Shown here one piece after another: positions 42,186 to 51,617 of a stretch of 64,000 nucleotides of DNA. The notes under the pieces are model-generated. The model ran no database searches. It had not been told where the DNA came from and saw nothing but the letters and a program-made list of their open reading frames with translations. The DNA lies in the NCBI RefSeq assembly GCF_947090775.1, contig NZ_OX352321.1, positions 4,223,033 through 4,287,032 of the forward strand, written 5' to 3'. A program made the translations under genes and the position numbers. The stretch comes from Pseudarthrobacter sp. MM222 (lineage in GTDB: Bacteria > Actinomycetota > Actinomycetes > Actinomycetales > Micrococcaceae). The stretch's first letter is position 1, and the number at the start of each line of letters is the position of its first letter.

Positions 42186-43647
42186 CGACTGTCGCTTTCC
42201 GCCACGGCAACAGCGACGCCGACGGCCGGGCGGGGTCAATGCGCAGCCAGTCCTGGGCCCGGTCGAAGGGTCCGCCCTGGGGGTCATCCATGTCGTGGCG
42301 CCGGATGATGTCGTAGCCCGGATCCCAGATGTCCCACGCCACGCGTGCCATCAGGTACCCTGTGGCCAGCATGTGGAACACCACAGCCAGGACGTAGTAC
42401 GGCATGTCGATATTGTGCTGGGACACTCCACCGCTCGTCACCTGCCCAAGATACATCCAGATGGCGGCCCAATGCAGACCCTCGATTGTTTGCCAGATCA
42501 GGAAGTCACGCCAGCGCGGCCGGGCGAGGGCCAGCAGCGGAATGAGCCAGAGCACGAACTGCGGTGAGTAGACCTTGTTGGTCAGGATGAACGCAGCCAC
42601 GATCAGGAAGACCAACTGGGCAAGCCGGGGCCGCCGCGGTGAGGTCAGGGCCAGTACGGCGATCAGGGCGCACGCCAGGACGAAGAGGTTCAGGGCCAGG
42701 GTGTTGATGGCTTCAGCCTCCAGGGGCAGCCAGCCAAGGCGTCCGGCGACGAGGTTGTAGGCAAACCAGGGCGAGCTGTACCCGGCCGGCCGGTCCTGGG
42801 TGAATTCGTAGAAGTACTTCCAGCCCTCCGGATTGAGGGCGGCCACTGGCAGGTTGACGGCGAGCCAGGCCGCGGCGGCGGACGCCGCCGTCACCAGCAA
42901 CGGCCGGAGCCGGCCCGTCCGGAGGGCCAGCAGCAGAACAGCACCCAGGATCAGCATGGGGTAGAGCTTGGTGGCCGTGCCGAGGCCGATGAAGATCCCC
43001 GCCAGCACGAGTTTGTTCCGCGAAAAGAAAAACATGCCCAGGGCCAGCAGCCCGACTGCCCACATGTCCCAGTTGATGGTTCCCGCCAGCACAATGCCGG
43101 GCGCGACTGCCACCATGGCCGCGTCCCACGGCCGCCGGCGGGCCATGCGCGCGGTGGCCAGCACGGTGACGATCCAGACGGCGGTGATCAGGGCGGCGTT
43201 GACATCGAAGTACGCCAGAACGCGGTCGCTTGTCGGCCCATCACCCGGCACCAGGAGGGCCGTGGCACCGGCGATGAGGCCCATCAGCACCGGATACTCG
43301 AAGAATGTTTCCTTAGTCACGAACGGGAAGGCGCCGTCACCGAGTCCGCGGTTCCGGAACAGTTGGGGGAAGTCCGAGTAGCAGGTCGAGTAGAACTGCC
43401 CCGGCGTTTCCCAACCCTTGGTCCGGCAGTAGGACTTGAGGAGGATTCCGAGCAGGGCGGCCAGCACAGTAAGCAGAATCAGGACGCGTTCGACGGTGAA
43501 GAATCCTGGGGAGACGACGCCGGGCGCCGATCGGTGGCCCATGGGACCCCCGATGAGTTCCGTGAAGTTCCGCAGGAACAGGTCGCTGCGGCTCGGAATG
43601 ACCAGTCGGACGCGCTTGCGGTGCTCCGGCGGCTTTGTCTCCTGCAT
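42178..43647 (-). CDS. GT87-like integral membrane glycosyltransferase
   Basis: A 489-residue protein with about 11 membrane helices. It fits the GT-C glycosyltransferase type GT87 (DUF2029) used for polyprenol-phosphate-mannose-dependent sugar transfer in Actinobacteria. Observed pieces: an early extracytoplasmic CRTKGWETPGQFYSTCYSDFPQLFRNRG with acidic residues that fits the GT-C catalytic loop, KVYSPQFVLWLIPLLAL, and NLVAGRLGWLPLEAEAINTL. It starts 10 bp after a short candidate reading frame. The downstream oxidoreductase overlaps it by 8 bp. Confidence 0.85.
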   Translation of the reverse strand: MQETKPPEHRKRVRLVIPSRSDLFLRNFTELIGGPMGHRSAPGVVSPGFFTVERVLILLTVLAALLGILLKSYCRTKGWETPGQFYSTCYSDFPQLFRNRGLGDGAFPFVTKETFFEYPVLMGLIAGATALLVPGDGPTSDRVLAYFDVNAALITAVWIVTVLATARMARRRPWDAAMVAVAPGIVLAGTINWDMWAVGLLALGMFFFSRNKLVLAGIFIGLGTATKLYPMLILGAVLLLALRTGRLRPLLVTAASAAAAWLAVNLPVAALNPEGWKYFYEFTQDRPAGYSSPWFAYNLVAGRLGWLPLEAEAINTLALNLFVLACALIAVLALTSPRRPRLAQLVFLIVAAFILTNKVYSPQFVLWLIPLLALARPRWRDFLIWQTIEGLHWAAIWMYLGQVTSGGVSQHNIDMPYYVLAVVFHMLATGYLMARVAWDIWDPGYDIIRRHDMDDPQGGPFDRAQDWLRIDPARPSASLLPWRKATVDA

Positions 43648-43657
43648 GCCCTCGAGC

Positions 43658-43807
43658 TTACCGGGACCGCAACTTGATGACGCCGAGCCTCGTTACCGCC
43701 GTGTACCGGGAGAACACGCGGCCCCTCGCTGTCATACCTGCCGTTAATGAGGGGGAGCCCACGCGGCGCAGCGTGGGCTCCCCGGGATCAGTTCCGATGT
43801 CACACAT
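43658..43807 (-). CDS. candidate short reading frame (49 aa) upstream of GT87 gene
   Basis: ATG 43807 follows AAGGAGGA with ideal spacing on the minus strand; the frame encodes MCDIGTDPGEPTLRRVGS... (49 aa) and stops 10 bp before the GT87 start. A perfect 13-bp hairpin (43752-43764/43771-43783) lies inside the frame. Codon use does not strongly support coding. It might be a leader peptide or only a hairpin. Confidence 0.3.
   Translation of the reverse strand: MCDIGTDPGEPTLRRVGSPSLTAGMTARGRVFSRYTAVTRLGVIKLRSR
43752..43783 (-). terminator. perfect 13-bp hairpin within the leader
   Basis: GGGGAGCCCACGC (43752-43764) and its complement GCGTGGGCTCCCC (43771-43783) with a 6-base loop. On the minus strand the T-rich follow-on is weak (CTCATTAA). 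It may be an attenuator of the transcript toward the GT87 gene. Confidence 0.55.
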
Positions 43808-43887
43808 CGGTTCCTCCTTCGACTGGTCTGGTCCTTCGTGCCCGTGGTCCGGCATCCTTGCGGGCGGCGAATCGGAAGTGCCTGCCG

Positions 43888-44028
43888 TCAGCGGAGGTTG
43901 CCCATCCGGTGCAAAGCGACGAATACGTCTTCGCGCTTCTGGTCAAGGAGTGCGCCGTTGAACAGTGTCGTCTGCCGCGGAGCCCGCTTCTGGCCGAGGG
44001 ACAGGAGTGCCCGGAGCTTTTGCCTCAT
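43888..44028 (-). CDS. small protein candidate (46 aa), strong Shine-Dalgarno
   Basis: ATG 44028 lies just after AGGGAGGTGA, an exceptionally good ribosome binding site on the minus strand. The product starts MRQKLRALLSLGQKRAPRQ and ends ALHRMGNLR: 46 residues, basic, no membrane segment. Third positions are mostly G/C, as in real genes here, so this is the most credible of the three short frames in this region. I do not recognise it. The frame is open upstream to 44178 without a better start. Confidence 0.55.
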   Translation of the reverse strand: MRQKLRALLSLGQKRAPRQTTLFNGALLDQKREDVFVALHRMGNLR

Positions 44029-44367
44029 GGTGGTCACCTCCCTTCGGTTCCTGGTGCTGCGCTGGCTGCTGGTCTGGGGCTTCGCGCCGTGGGGACGGGC
44101 TGGGGTGGTGCCGGCAATGGTCATGATGAATCTTTCGTGGGTATTAGTGTGGAAATGGAAAGGAATTGGGCACGCCAAATAAGGCCTCTGTAAATGGAGG
44201 AAGAAAAGGCCTCATTAGGCAGGGAAATGCCCGAAGCAATTCATTGGATTCGCAGAAGCGAAGAATGGCCCCTTGACGCGTGGGCGCCGCAACCCCAACA
44301 AGAAGCTGGGTTCCGAACTATGGGGAGGCTGCGCAACCGCGTGGTTCCACCTGCTCAGCCGGCTGTC

Positions 44368-44396
44368 ACCGGACCTCCAGCGAACGGAGGTCCGGT
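44368..44396. repeat. perfect 11-bp inverted repeat
   Basis: ACCGGACCTCC (44368-44378) and GGAGGTCCGGT (44386-44396) with a 7-base loop, in the gap before the small-protein gene. It may be an RNA hairpin. It lies about 40-60 bp past a short reading frame. Confidence 0.55.
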
Positions 44397-44449
44397 AACG
44401 TCTCGGCCCCGGGCCCTAGGTCGAAGACACTAGGCCGGCGGCGGAGGGG

Positions 44450-44545
44450 TCAGGAGACAGTCAGGCCGAAATTTGGGCGCGGTACAGCGACAGAGGCCGG
44501 GGTGGCGGTACGAATAGACATCCATCCGCTAGTCAAAGTAATCAT
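44450..44545 (-). CDS. candidate short peptide (31 aa), strong Shine-Dalgarno
   Basis: ATG 44545 is preceded by AAAAGGAGGTTGGGAAA, a consensus ribosome binding site seven bases upstream. The frame (MITLTSGWMSIRTATPASVAV...) stops at 44450. Composition is not strongly G/C-biased in third positions, so coding is unsure. It may be a leader peptide. Upstream (44600-44712) is AT-rich and could hold the promoter. Confidence 0.35.
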   Translation of the reverse strand: MITLTSGWMSIRTATPASVAVPRPNFGLTVS

Positions 44546-44712
44546 TTTCCCAACCTCCTTTTCTGTCCTGCCGCGGCTCCGGCTGACGGGCCGGGCGACG
44601 CGCGCCGTGATCCCGGCAAATCGCCCTGGGTTCAAAACAAAAATACACGATGAATGCAGCAGTTGACCACTGAATTCATAAACTTTTTTGAACTTCTTTT
44701 TTAAAACGGTGT

Positions 44713-45297
44713 TTATAGGCCCCAGCGGACGACGGCAGGAGTCTTTTTGTCCCAACCCAGAGTGCAGACCTTTGCGGTTCCCAGGATGAAGTGGCGGCCC
44801 TCTTGCGGATCCAGGCCCAGCCAACGAGCGGTGAGGATCCGGGAAAAGTGGCCGTGGGCCACAATCAGGACGTTGTCCAGGCCGGATTCGAGCACGCGGG
44901 CCACAATCTTGTCCGCCCGCGCGGCGACGTCGTCCAGCGATTCACCGTTCGGCACGCCATGCGTCCAGATCAGGTATTCCGGGTTGTCCTTGCGGATGAG
45001 GTCCGAGCTGATGCCCTCGTAGTCGCCGTAATCCCACTCGACGGCCAGCGGCTCCAGCTGGGCACCCGGGTAGCCGGCCAGTTCCGCCGTCCGGCGCGCG
45101 CGCCGGAGGGGCGAGGTCAGCACGAGGTCAAAGTCGACGGCGTCGAGCGCCTTGCGGGCCTCGACGGCCTGCTGCTCTCCTTCCACCGTCAGGGGAAGGT
45201 CGGTGAGACCGGTGTACTGCCCACTCTTTGACCACTCGGTTTCGCCGTGCCGCAGGATCCACAACTGCGGGCGCGGGGCGTTCGTCGGTGCAATCAC
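44713..45297 (-). CDS. histidine phosphatase superfamily protein
   Basis: A 194-residue phosphohistidine phosphatase. The catalytic RHGE (residues 16-19) is followed by the core helix-strand pattern (LTSPLRRARRTAEL), and the second His is in LIVAHGHFSRIL. It probably removes phosphate from small molecules or proteins (acid phosphatase, not certified phosphoglycerate mutase). The start directly follows the CCA gene stop on the same strand, so they are co-transcribed. Confidence 0.9.
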   Translation of the reverse strand: MIAPTNAPRPQLWILRHGETEWSKSGQYTGLTDLPLTVEGEQQAVEARKALDAVDFDLVLTSPLRRARRTAELAGYPGAQLEPLAVEWDYGDYEGISSDLIRKDNPEYLIWTHGVPNGESLDDVAARADKIVARVLESGLDNVLIVAHGHFSRILTARWLGLDPQEGRHFILGTAKVCTLGWDKKTPAVVRWGL

Positions 45298-46797
45298 TTA
45301 GGACTCCTCAGTTGTGGACGGCTCGACGGCGGGGTTGGTGCCGGCTACTTCATCGGGGGCAGACTCCGGCTGGGCGGCCCACCACTCGCGCAGTTTGGCC
45401 AGAGCGACGTCCGGGTCCAGCGGGCCGTGTTCCATCCGCTCCTCCAGCAGGAACTTGTACGCCCGGCCGACGACGGGACCGGGCTTTAGGCCAAGCAGCG
45501 CCATGATCTGTCCGCCGTCCAGATCGGGACGGACGGCCTCGAGGGATTCCTGCTCCCGCAGGCTCGCGATCCGGGATTCCAGGTCGTCATAGGCGAATGA
45601 CAGCCGCTCCGCCTTGCGCTGGTTGCGGGTGGTCACGTCCGAGCGGGTGAGCCGGTGCAGCCGCTCCAGGAGGGGTCCGGCGTCGGTGACGTAACGGCGG
45701 ACGGCCGAGTCGGTCCAGCCGGCGTCGCCATAGCCGTAGAACCGCATGTGCAACTCGACAAGACGGGCCACCGCCTTGATCGTGTCATTGTCGAAGCGGA
45801 GCGCCTTCATGCGTTTTGCCGTCAGCTTGGAGCCCACCATGTCGTGATGCCGGAAACTCACCGCTCCGCCCGGTTCGAAGCGGCGTGTGGCCGGCTTTCC
45901 GACGTCGTGCATCAGGGCAGCGAACCGCAGCACGAAGTCGGGCCCGGGAACGGCGCCGTCGGCATTGGTCTCCAGGGTGGCTGCCTGCTCCAGGACCTGG
46001 AGCGAGTGCTGGTACACGTCCTTGTGGCGGTGGTGCTCATCCGCCTCCAGGCGGAGCGCGGCGACCTCGGGCAGCACGAACTCGGCCAGCCCGGTATCGA
46101 CCAGCAGGTCCACACCGGCCCGGGGATGGTCGGCGCAAATGAGTTTGACCAGTTCCTCCCGCACGCGTTCGGCGGAGATCATGGTGATCCGTTCCGCCAT
46201 CCGGGACATGGCTGCGCGGACGTCTTCATGGACCGCCACGCCCAACTGGGCGGCAAACCGGGCCGCGCGCATCATCCGCAGCGGGTCGTCGGAGAAGGAG
46301 GTCTCCGGCGTACCCGGCGTGGCGAGGACGGAGCCGTGCAGGTCACGGACGCCGCCGAACGGGTCCACGAGTTCCAGCTCAGGCAGGCGCAGTGCCATCG
46401 CGTTGATTGTGAAATCCCGGCGGAGCAGGTCATCGGTCAGGGAATGTCCGAAGGCCACTACCGGTTTGCGGGAGTCGGGATCGTAGGCCTCGGCGCGATA
46501 CGTTGTGATTTCGATCTGGAATCCGGCTTTGCGCATCCCGATCGTGCCGAAGGCCCGCCCGATCTCCCAGTAGTTATCCGCCCACTTCTTGATCAGGGCC
46601 ACCGTCTGGTCCGGGGTGGCATCCGTGGTGAAGTCCAGGTCGGGGGAGACGCGGCCCAGGAACAGGTCACGCACGGGGCCGCCGACGAGGGAGAGCTCGT
46701 GGCCGGCGTCCACGAACCGCTGCCCGAGCTCCAGGACCACGGGGTCCACCTGGAAGTCAACGGTGTGCGAGTCAGTCTTGTGATGTGCGTGCGCCAT
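45298..46797 (-). CDS. cca: CCA-adding tRNA nucleotidyltransferase
   Basis: A 499-residue enzyme that builds or repairs the 3' CCA end of tRNAs. N-terminal polymerase domain with GGPVRDLFLG (nucleotide loop) and DLDFTTDATPD (catalytic Asp residues), the RRDFTINAMALRLPE motif, then helical tRNA-binding domains and an HD domain with HDVGK (about 300). C-terminal acidic tail. The N-terminus starts MAHAHHKTDSHTVDF. Divergent from the NUDIX gene, and co-transcribed with the histidine phosphatase. Confidence 0.94.
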   Translation of the reverse strand: MAHAHHKTDSHTVDFQVDPVVLELGQRFVDAGHELSLVGGPVRDLFLGRVSPDLDFTTDATPDQTVALIKKWADNYWEIGRAFGTIGMRKAGFQIEITTYRAEAYDPDSRKPVVAFGHSLTDDLLRRDFTINAMALRLPELELVDPFGGVRDLHGSVLATPGTPETSFSDDPLRMMRAARFAAQLGVAVHEDVRAAMSRMAERITMISAERVREELVKLICADHPRAGVDLLVDTGLAEFVLPEVAALRLEADEHHRHKDVYQHSLQVLEQAATLETNADGAVPGPDFVLRFAALMHDVGKPATRRFEPGGAVSFRHHDMVGSKLTAKRMKALRFDNDTIKAVARLVELHMRFYGYGDAGWTDSAVRRYVTDAGPLLERLHRLTRSDVTTRNQRKAERLSFAYDDLESRIASLREQESLEAVRPDLDGGQIMALLGLKPGPVVGRAYKFLLEERMEHGPLDPDVALAKLREWWAAQPESAPDEVAGTNPAVEPSTTEES

Positions 46798-46980
46798 AGT
46801 TTCTTAAGCATAGTTTCTCGGACCCTGTGGAAAACCGATCCGGGCCTATCCCGGCACCGTAGCCGGCTTGCCTGCGGGCCCGTGGTGACGCGGTGGGGCC
46901 GGAAGCCACTTTTCCTGCCGTCCACTTTCCTGTCATGTTGAGGTCATCAACTCCGGACAAGAGTCGTTAGAGTGGACTTC

Positions 46981-47529
46981 ATGGCTCATCCCGTACCCAG
47001 CGCTCCCGGCAGGAGGACAAACGCACCGTTGCCATCGGCAATCGGTGCCCATGTCGCGCCTGTCCAGCACTCGGGACAGGCCTCCCTGCCGACTGTGGAG
47101 GAGATCTCCGCCGGCGGCGTGGTTGTGGACACGTCTGACGCCGCTTTGCGCGTTGCCATCATCGCCCGCCTCAACCGGGGCGGCCGGCTGGAATGGTGCC
47201 TGCCGAAAGGCCATCCGGAAGGCCGGGAAAGCAACGAGGAAGCCGCCGTGCGTGAGATCGCCGAGGAAACCGGGATCGAGGGCAAGATCCTCGCGCCGCT
47301 GGGAAGTATCGATTACTGGTTTACCGTCAGCGGGCACCGCGTGCACAAGACCGTCCACCATTACCTGCTGCAGGCCACCGGCGGGGAGCTCACGATCGAA
47401 AACGATCCGGACAAGGAAGCTGTGGACGTCGCCTGGGTTCCCATCCAGGAACTGGCACGAAAACTATCCTTTCCGAACGAGCGCCGCATCGCGGATCTCG
47501 CCAAGGAAGTCCTCCCGGAACAACGCTAG
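46981..47529 (+). CDS. NUDIX hydrolase
   Basis: A 182-residue protein; the NUDIX box G-x5-E-x7-REIAEETGI is complete (around residues 80-102: GHPEGRESNEEAAV + REIAEETGI). Nucleoside-diphosphate-linked substrates are hydrolysed; specificity unknown. A -10-like TAGAGT (46969-46974) sits seven bases before ATG 46981 with no ribosome binding site, so the transcript may be leaderless. GTG 46972 is a weaker alternative. It precedes murJ by about 60 bp. Confidence 0.92.
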   Translation: MAHPVPSAPGRRTNAPLPSAIGAHVAPVQHSGQASLPTVEEISAGGVVVDTSDAALRVAIIARLNRGGRLEWCLPKGHPEGRESNEEAAVREIAEETGIEGKILAPLGSIDYWFTVSGHRVHKTVHHYLLQATGGELTIENDPDKEAVDVAWVPIQELARKLSFPNERRIADLAKEVLPEQR

Positions 47530-47590
47530 GGGCGCGGGAGCGGCCGGGACAGGCCGCGGATAGCGCACAAAGCCACGACCGGGTGAGACG

Positions 47591-49687
47591 ATGAAGACGA
47601 TGTCATCAGCCAAACCCACTCCCTCGCCCTCCGGTCCCGCCGATTCCAATGCTGTCCACACCGGAGAAGCCCGCTCCAGCGCCATCATGGCCGCGGGTAC
47701 CCTCGTCTCGCGTTTCCTGGGCTTCGGCAAGACCTGGATGCTGGCGGCCGCCCTGGGTCTTGGCTCCACGGTCAATGACACCTTCATCAACGCGAACAAC
47801 CTGCCGAACCTAATCTTCCTGCTGGTGGCTGGCGGCGTCTTCAACGCCGTCCTGGTACCCCAGATCATCAAGGCCAGCAGGGCTCCGGACCGGGGTGCGG
47901 ACTACGTCAGCCGGCTCCTGACCCTGGCCGTGCTGGTCCTGCTCACCCTCACGCTGCTTGTCACTCTGTTGGCACCCTGGGTCATCGAACTGACCACCCA
48001 GGACTATTCGCCGGAACAAAAGGCGCTTGCCGTCACCTTCGCGTTCTGGTGTCTCCCGCAGATCTTCTTCTATGGCTTGTACGCCCTGCTCACCCAGATA
48101 CTCAATGCCAACGGTGCCTTCGGGCCCGCAATGTGGGCTCCGATCCTGAACAATATCGTGGCGATCGCCGGACTGGGCATGTTCATCGGAATCATGGGTG
48201 CCAACGCGGCCAACCCCCACACGATTGACAACTGGGACCCGTTCCAGACCTTCCTGGTGGCCGGGTTCTCCACAATCGGGGTGGTCGCCCAGACCGCCAT
48301 TCTGCTGGTCCCGGTGTTCCGGCTCCGGCTCGGGCTGCGGCCGCGCTTTGGCTGGCGGGGCGTGGGACTGGGGCAGGCCGCCAAGCTCAGTGTCTGGACC
48401 CTGGCGACGGCCGCCGTCGGGCAGTTGGCCTTCCTCTATGTCATGCGCATCGCCACCATCCCGGGTGCCGAACGCCTCCGGCTGGAACAAGCCGGAGACC
48501 CCGCGGCGGACACCCTGCCGGGCAACGCCGTGCTGGAAGTGGCCAGCCAGCTTTACCTGCTGCCACACTCGATCATCGCGTTGTCCCTTGCCACCGTGCT
48601 CTTCAACCGCATGACCCGGGCGTCCCAGGACGGAAACCACAACGAACTGCGCAATGCGCTGTCCCACGGGCTGCGGACCATGGCAGTCGCGACGGTCTTC
48701 GGCGCGCTGGCGCTGTTCGCCCTCGCCGGACCGCTCGGCATGTTCTTCTCCGGAGGGGAACGCCAGGACGGTGTCATGCTGGCCCAAACGTTGACGATCC
48801 TTGCCCTCAGCACCCCCTTTATGAGCGCCAATTTCATGATGTCCCGGGTGTTCTACGCCAACGAGGACGCACGGACGCCGTTCTTTATCCAGCTGGTGCT
48901 GGCGCTCGTCAACGTGGTGGCAGCCTTCCTGATCCAGTTCCTGCCGTTTGATCAGATCATCTTCGCCATCGCCATCCTCTATACCGGCGGGAACATCCTG
49001 TCCGTAATAGTCAGCGCCATCTTCCTGCGCCGGTTCCTGGGCCATCTTGACGGTCCTCGGATCGCGAACTCCTACATCCGGATGGGCTATGCGGCCCTTG
49101 GCTCCGCTCTCGCCGGAGCCCTCGCCCTGTGGCTGCTGGGCAGTTACAGCCCGGACGGGTTCGCCTGGAGTAGCCCTCTTGCGGCCCTGGTGACGATCGT
49201 CGTCGTCGGTCCCATCATGCTGGCCGCCTATCTTGTCTTGTTGAAGCTCTTCCGCGTTACCGAACTGCGGGACCTGCTGCAGCCGCTGCTGGGCCGGCTC
49301 CGGCGCGGCTCAAAGGCGGCACCCGGCCCGGCCGGCGTTGGCGTCGGCGACGGTGCCGGTGGCGGTGGCGGGCCCGCAGAGGGCGCCGGAGCCATCCCGA
49401 CCCGGCCTGAACGGGCCACGGTCTCGGTAGACACTGGCCTGATTCCCAGAATTTCCGGTGAGTTCGACGCCTCGTCCTTCCGCGCCGGCCCGGACATCCG
49501 GGAACCCGAGGAACGCGCGACCTGGCCCGCCGGGCCCGAGGGCGGCTACCTGCCAGCCGAAGACCTGCCCAGCTCGGCCGAGGGCGGTCTGGGTCGGGGC
49601 GACGTCCCACTGCCCGGCCGTCGGACCTACCAGGGGCCGGCGGGCCACAATCCGTATTTCCCATTCGGCCGTAAGAAGAAAAAATAA
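47591..49687 (+). CDS. murJ: lipid II flippase MurJ
   Basis: A 698-residue MOP-family protein with about 14 membrane segments, which flips lipid II outward for peptidoglycan synthesis. Typical pieces: SRFLGFGKTWMLAAALGLG and VNDTFINANNLPNLIFLLVAGGVFNAVLVPQII near the start (the arginine/proline central cavity), and the later FNRMTRASQDGNHNELRNALSHGLRTM. The last ~130 residues are a soluble Gly/Pro-rich tail. It starts at ATG 47591 (47600 also possible). The pseudokinase partner follows in the same orientation. Confidence 0.94.
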   Translation: MKTMSSAKPTPSPSGPADSNAVHTGEARSSAIMAAGTLVSRFLGFGKTWMLAAALGLGSTVNDTFINANNLPNLIFLLVAGGVFNAVLVPQIIKASRAPDRGADYVSRLLTLAVLVLLTLTLLVTLLAPWVIELTTQDYSPEQKALAVTFAFWCLPQIFFYGLYALLTQILNANGAFGPAMWAPILNNIVAIAGLGMFIGIMGANAANPHTIDNWDPFQTFLVAGFSTIGVVAQTAILLVPVFRLRLGLRPRFGWRGVGLGQAAKLSVWTLATAAVGQLAFLYVMRIATIPGAERLRLEQAGDPAADTLPGNAVLEVASQLYLLPHSIIALSLATVLFNRMTRASQDGNHNELRNALSHGLRTMAVATVFGALALFALAGPLGMFFSGGERQDGVMLAQTLTILALSTPFMSANFMMSRVFYANEDARTPFFIQLVLALVNVVAAFLIQFLPFDQIIFAIAILYTGGNILSVIVSAIFLRRFLGHLDGPRIANSYIRMGYAALGSALAGALALWLLGSYSPDGFAWSSPLAALVTIVVVGPIMLAAYLVLLKLFRVTELRDLLQPLLGRLRRGSKAAPGPAGVGVGDGAGGGGGPAEGAGAIPTRPERATVSVDTGLIPRISGEFDASSFRAGPDIREPEERATWPAGPEGGYLPAEDLPSSAEGGLGRGDVPLPGRRTYQGPAGHNPYFPFGRKKKK

Positions 49688-49858
49688 GGACCGGGCGGTG
49701 TTCCAACGCCGTGCTTCCGCGGCGGGGACACTGAATCGGCTAGGATCGAAAACTAACAAGGGGAGTTGCAGACCAGGGGTCAACCGGCTTTACCGGGGGC
49801 TTGCGGTCACTGATGAAGTGGTCAGGCCGGCAGTTCCCGGACAGTCTAGGAGGAGCCC

Positions 49859-51439
49859 GTGTCCCACCCGATCGATGTCGGATCAGTACTAGGTGGCCGC
49901 TATAAGGTCACTGCCACCGTACTGACTTCGCATGACCAGGATCTGGTGCTGGACGGCGTCGATCAGGTTCTCAACCGTGCCGTGAGCATCCTGGTGGCCG
50001 GCCCGGACAACGCCGACCAGGTGGCCAGAAGCGCCCGCGAAGTGGCCACAGGCGAGCGGCCCGGGCACGTGCAGATCCTCGATCTGGGCGTCAGCGACCT
50101 CACCACGTATCTGATCACCAACCACACCTCCGCGGCCGACCTGCTGGATCTGGTGGTCTCCTCTAACCCGCCGTACGTCGAACCGTTCTTCACGGACACG
50201 CTGGGCAGCGAGATCTTCGGCCAAGCACGCTCCAAAGAACCCGAAACCTACGACGGCCTCTACGACGATGAGGAAGTCGACGCCGGTTACATCGACTACG
50301 GACAGCAGCAGCGGGCGGCCGCCGAGCCCAAGTCGCCGCCGGTCCAGCCTTCCCGCGAACCCTCGCGACCGACTTCACCCCTGTCACCTCCCGCCGGAGC
50401 GGCGGCAGCCGCAGCAGCCGGGATGGCCGCTGCGAGCGGGCCGAAGAAGTCCCCGAAGGCCGCACCCCAGAAGCCGACGCCGCAGACGACGGCTCCCCAG
50501 CCGGTTCAGAATGTTGGCGCTTCCCAGCCGACCACGATGCAGCCGGGTGTACCGTCCGCCCCGGAAGCAACGCCGGACAAGCCGAAGGTTTCCTTGTGGT
50601 CCGAGGACGACTACAACTATGACGGATCCGCTGAACAGGAGCACTCCTCCCCGCGGGCCCAGCCTGCAGCCGTGAACGCTGCCGGTGGAGTCGTGCTTCC
50701 TGCGGAGCAAGACCGCAAGCCGCGTAATTTTCCCGTTGCCGCCCGGAACGCCGAGGCGGATGAAGATGACTACAAGGAGAACGACGAGCCCGGCCGGGAA
50801 CCGCGCTCCATGCGCTGGCTCGTCGGGGGATTGCTGGCAGCCGTCCTGGTCGTAGGCCTGATTTTTGCCGTGACCAACCTCGGAAGCCTGTTCAAGAGCA
50901 GCCCGCCCCCCGCCGCCGGGACTTCCCCCGCCAGCTCCCCGGCCGCCGGCTCGGGGTCACCTTCATCGTCCGCCAGTTCCGCGCCCGCCGCCGGACCTCC
51001 AGCTATCGAGGCAGTCACCCGTACCGGCGACTTCGACTTCGCTGGAACGTATGACGCCGATCTGGCCAAGACGTTCGACGGAAACGGCGCCAGCTACTGG
51101 TCCGACATGGAATTCGCCACCGACAATTGGGGCGGGTTGGCCACCGAGGTGCCGTTGGTGGTCAAACTCGAGGACCCCTCACAGGTCTCGTCGGTGACCT
51201 TGAGCCAGCTGGGTGCCTCCGGCGGAAACATCAGCGTCCTCACCAACGACCGTCCGTCCCTGGATGGAGCAAAGCAGGTCGGAAGCAACAGTTTCACGTC
51301 TCCGGATCTCACCATCTCCTTGCAGGAACCGGTTACCGCGCAGTACGTGATTGTGTCCATTAAGACCCTTCCCAAGCTCGCAGCCCCCAAGACGCGCTAC
51401 GGTTTTGGCCTGCGTCTCGCCGAGATCAAAGTCCAGTAG
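49859..51439 (+). CDS. MurJ-partner pseudokinase with extracellular discoidin-like domain
   Basis: A 526-residue single-pass protein. N-terminal ~130 residues resemble the N-lobe of a Ser/Thr kinase ([21 protein letters not shown]) but no catalytic HRD or DFG is visible, so a pseudokinase. A Pro/Ala-rich linker, then a membrane helix at about 317-340 ([19 protein letters not shown]), then an extracellular Ser/Pro linker and a discoidin-like beta domain ([16 protein letters not shown]...). In Mycobacterium tuberculosis the same pieces are fused to MurJ (MviN); here they are two genes. GTG 49859 follows AGGAGG six bases upstream. Confidence 0.8.
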   Translation: MSHPIDVGSVLGGRYKVTATVLTSHDQDLVLDGVDQVLNRAVSILVAGPDNADQVARSAREVATGERPGHVQILDLGVSDLTTYLITNHTSAADLLDLVVSSNPPYVEPFFTDTLGSEIFGQARSKEPETYDGLYDDEEVDAGYIDYGQQQRAAAEPKSPPVQPSREPSRPTSPLSPPAGAAAAAAAGMAAASGPKKSPKAAPQKPTPQTTAPQPVQNVGASQPTTMQPGVPSAPEATPDKPKVSLWSEDDYNYDGSAEQEHSSPRAQPAAVNAAGGVVLPAEQDRKPRNFPVAARNAEADEDDYKENDEPGREPRSMRWLVGGLLAAVLVVGLIFAVTNLGSLFKSSPPPAAGTSPASSPAAGSGSPSSSASSAPAAGPPAIEAVTRTGDFDFAGTYDADLAKTFDGNGASYWSDMEFATDNWGGLATEVPLVVKLEDPSQVSSVTLSQLGASGGNISVLTNDRPSLDGAKQVGSNSFTSPDLTISLQEPVTAQYVIVSIKTLPKLAAPKTRYGFGLRLAEIKVQ

Positions 51440-51617
51440 CCAGCCCCGTCATACCGTTCCCGCGTCACCGCGACTTCATGACGGGGGCGGTACCCTGAAC
51501 CGTGGCGTCCGTTGTGATGCCCGGTTCGACCGGAATATTCAGCACCGAGAAGTAGTTGTGCCATGTGGCCGGCCACCCCAGGCGGGCGCATCGACAAAGG
51601 AAGAGGTTCACCGTTTA

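Noticed and set aside
44331..44352. T-box-like GGTGGAACCACG on the minus strand
   Set aside because: No stem I, specifier or antiterminator layout could be found; the match is probably due to a short palindrome.
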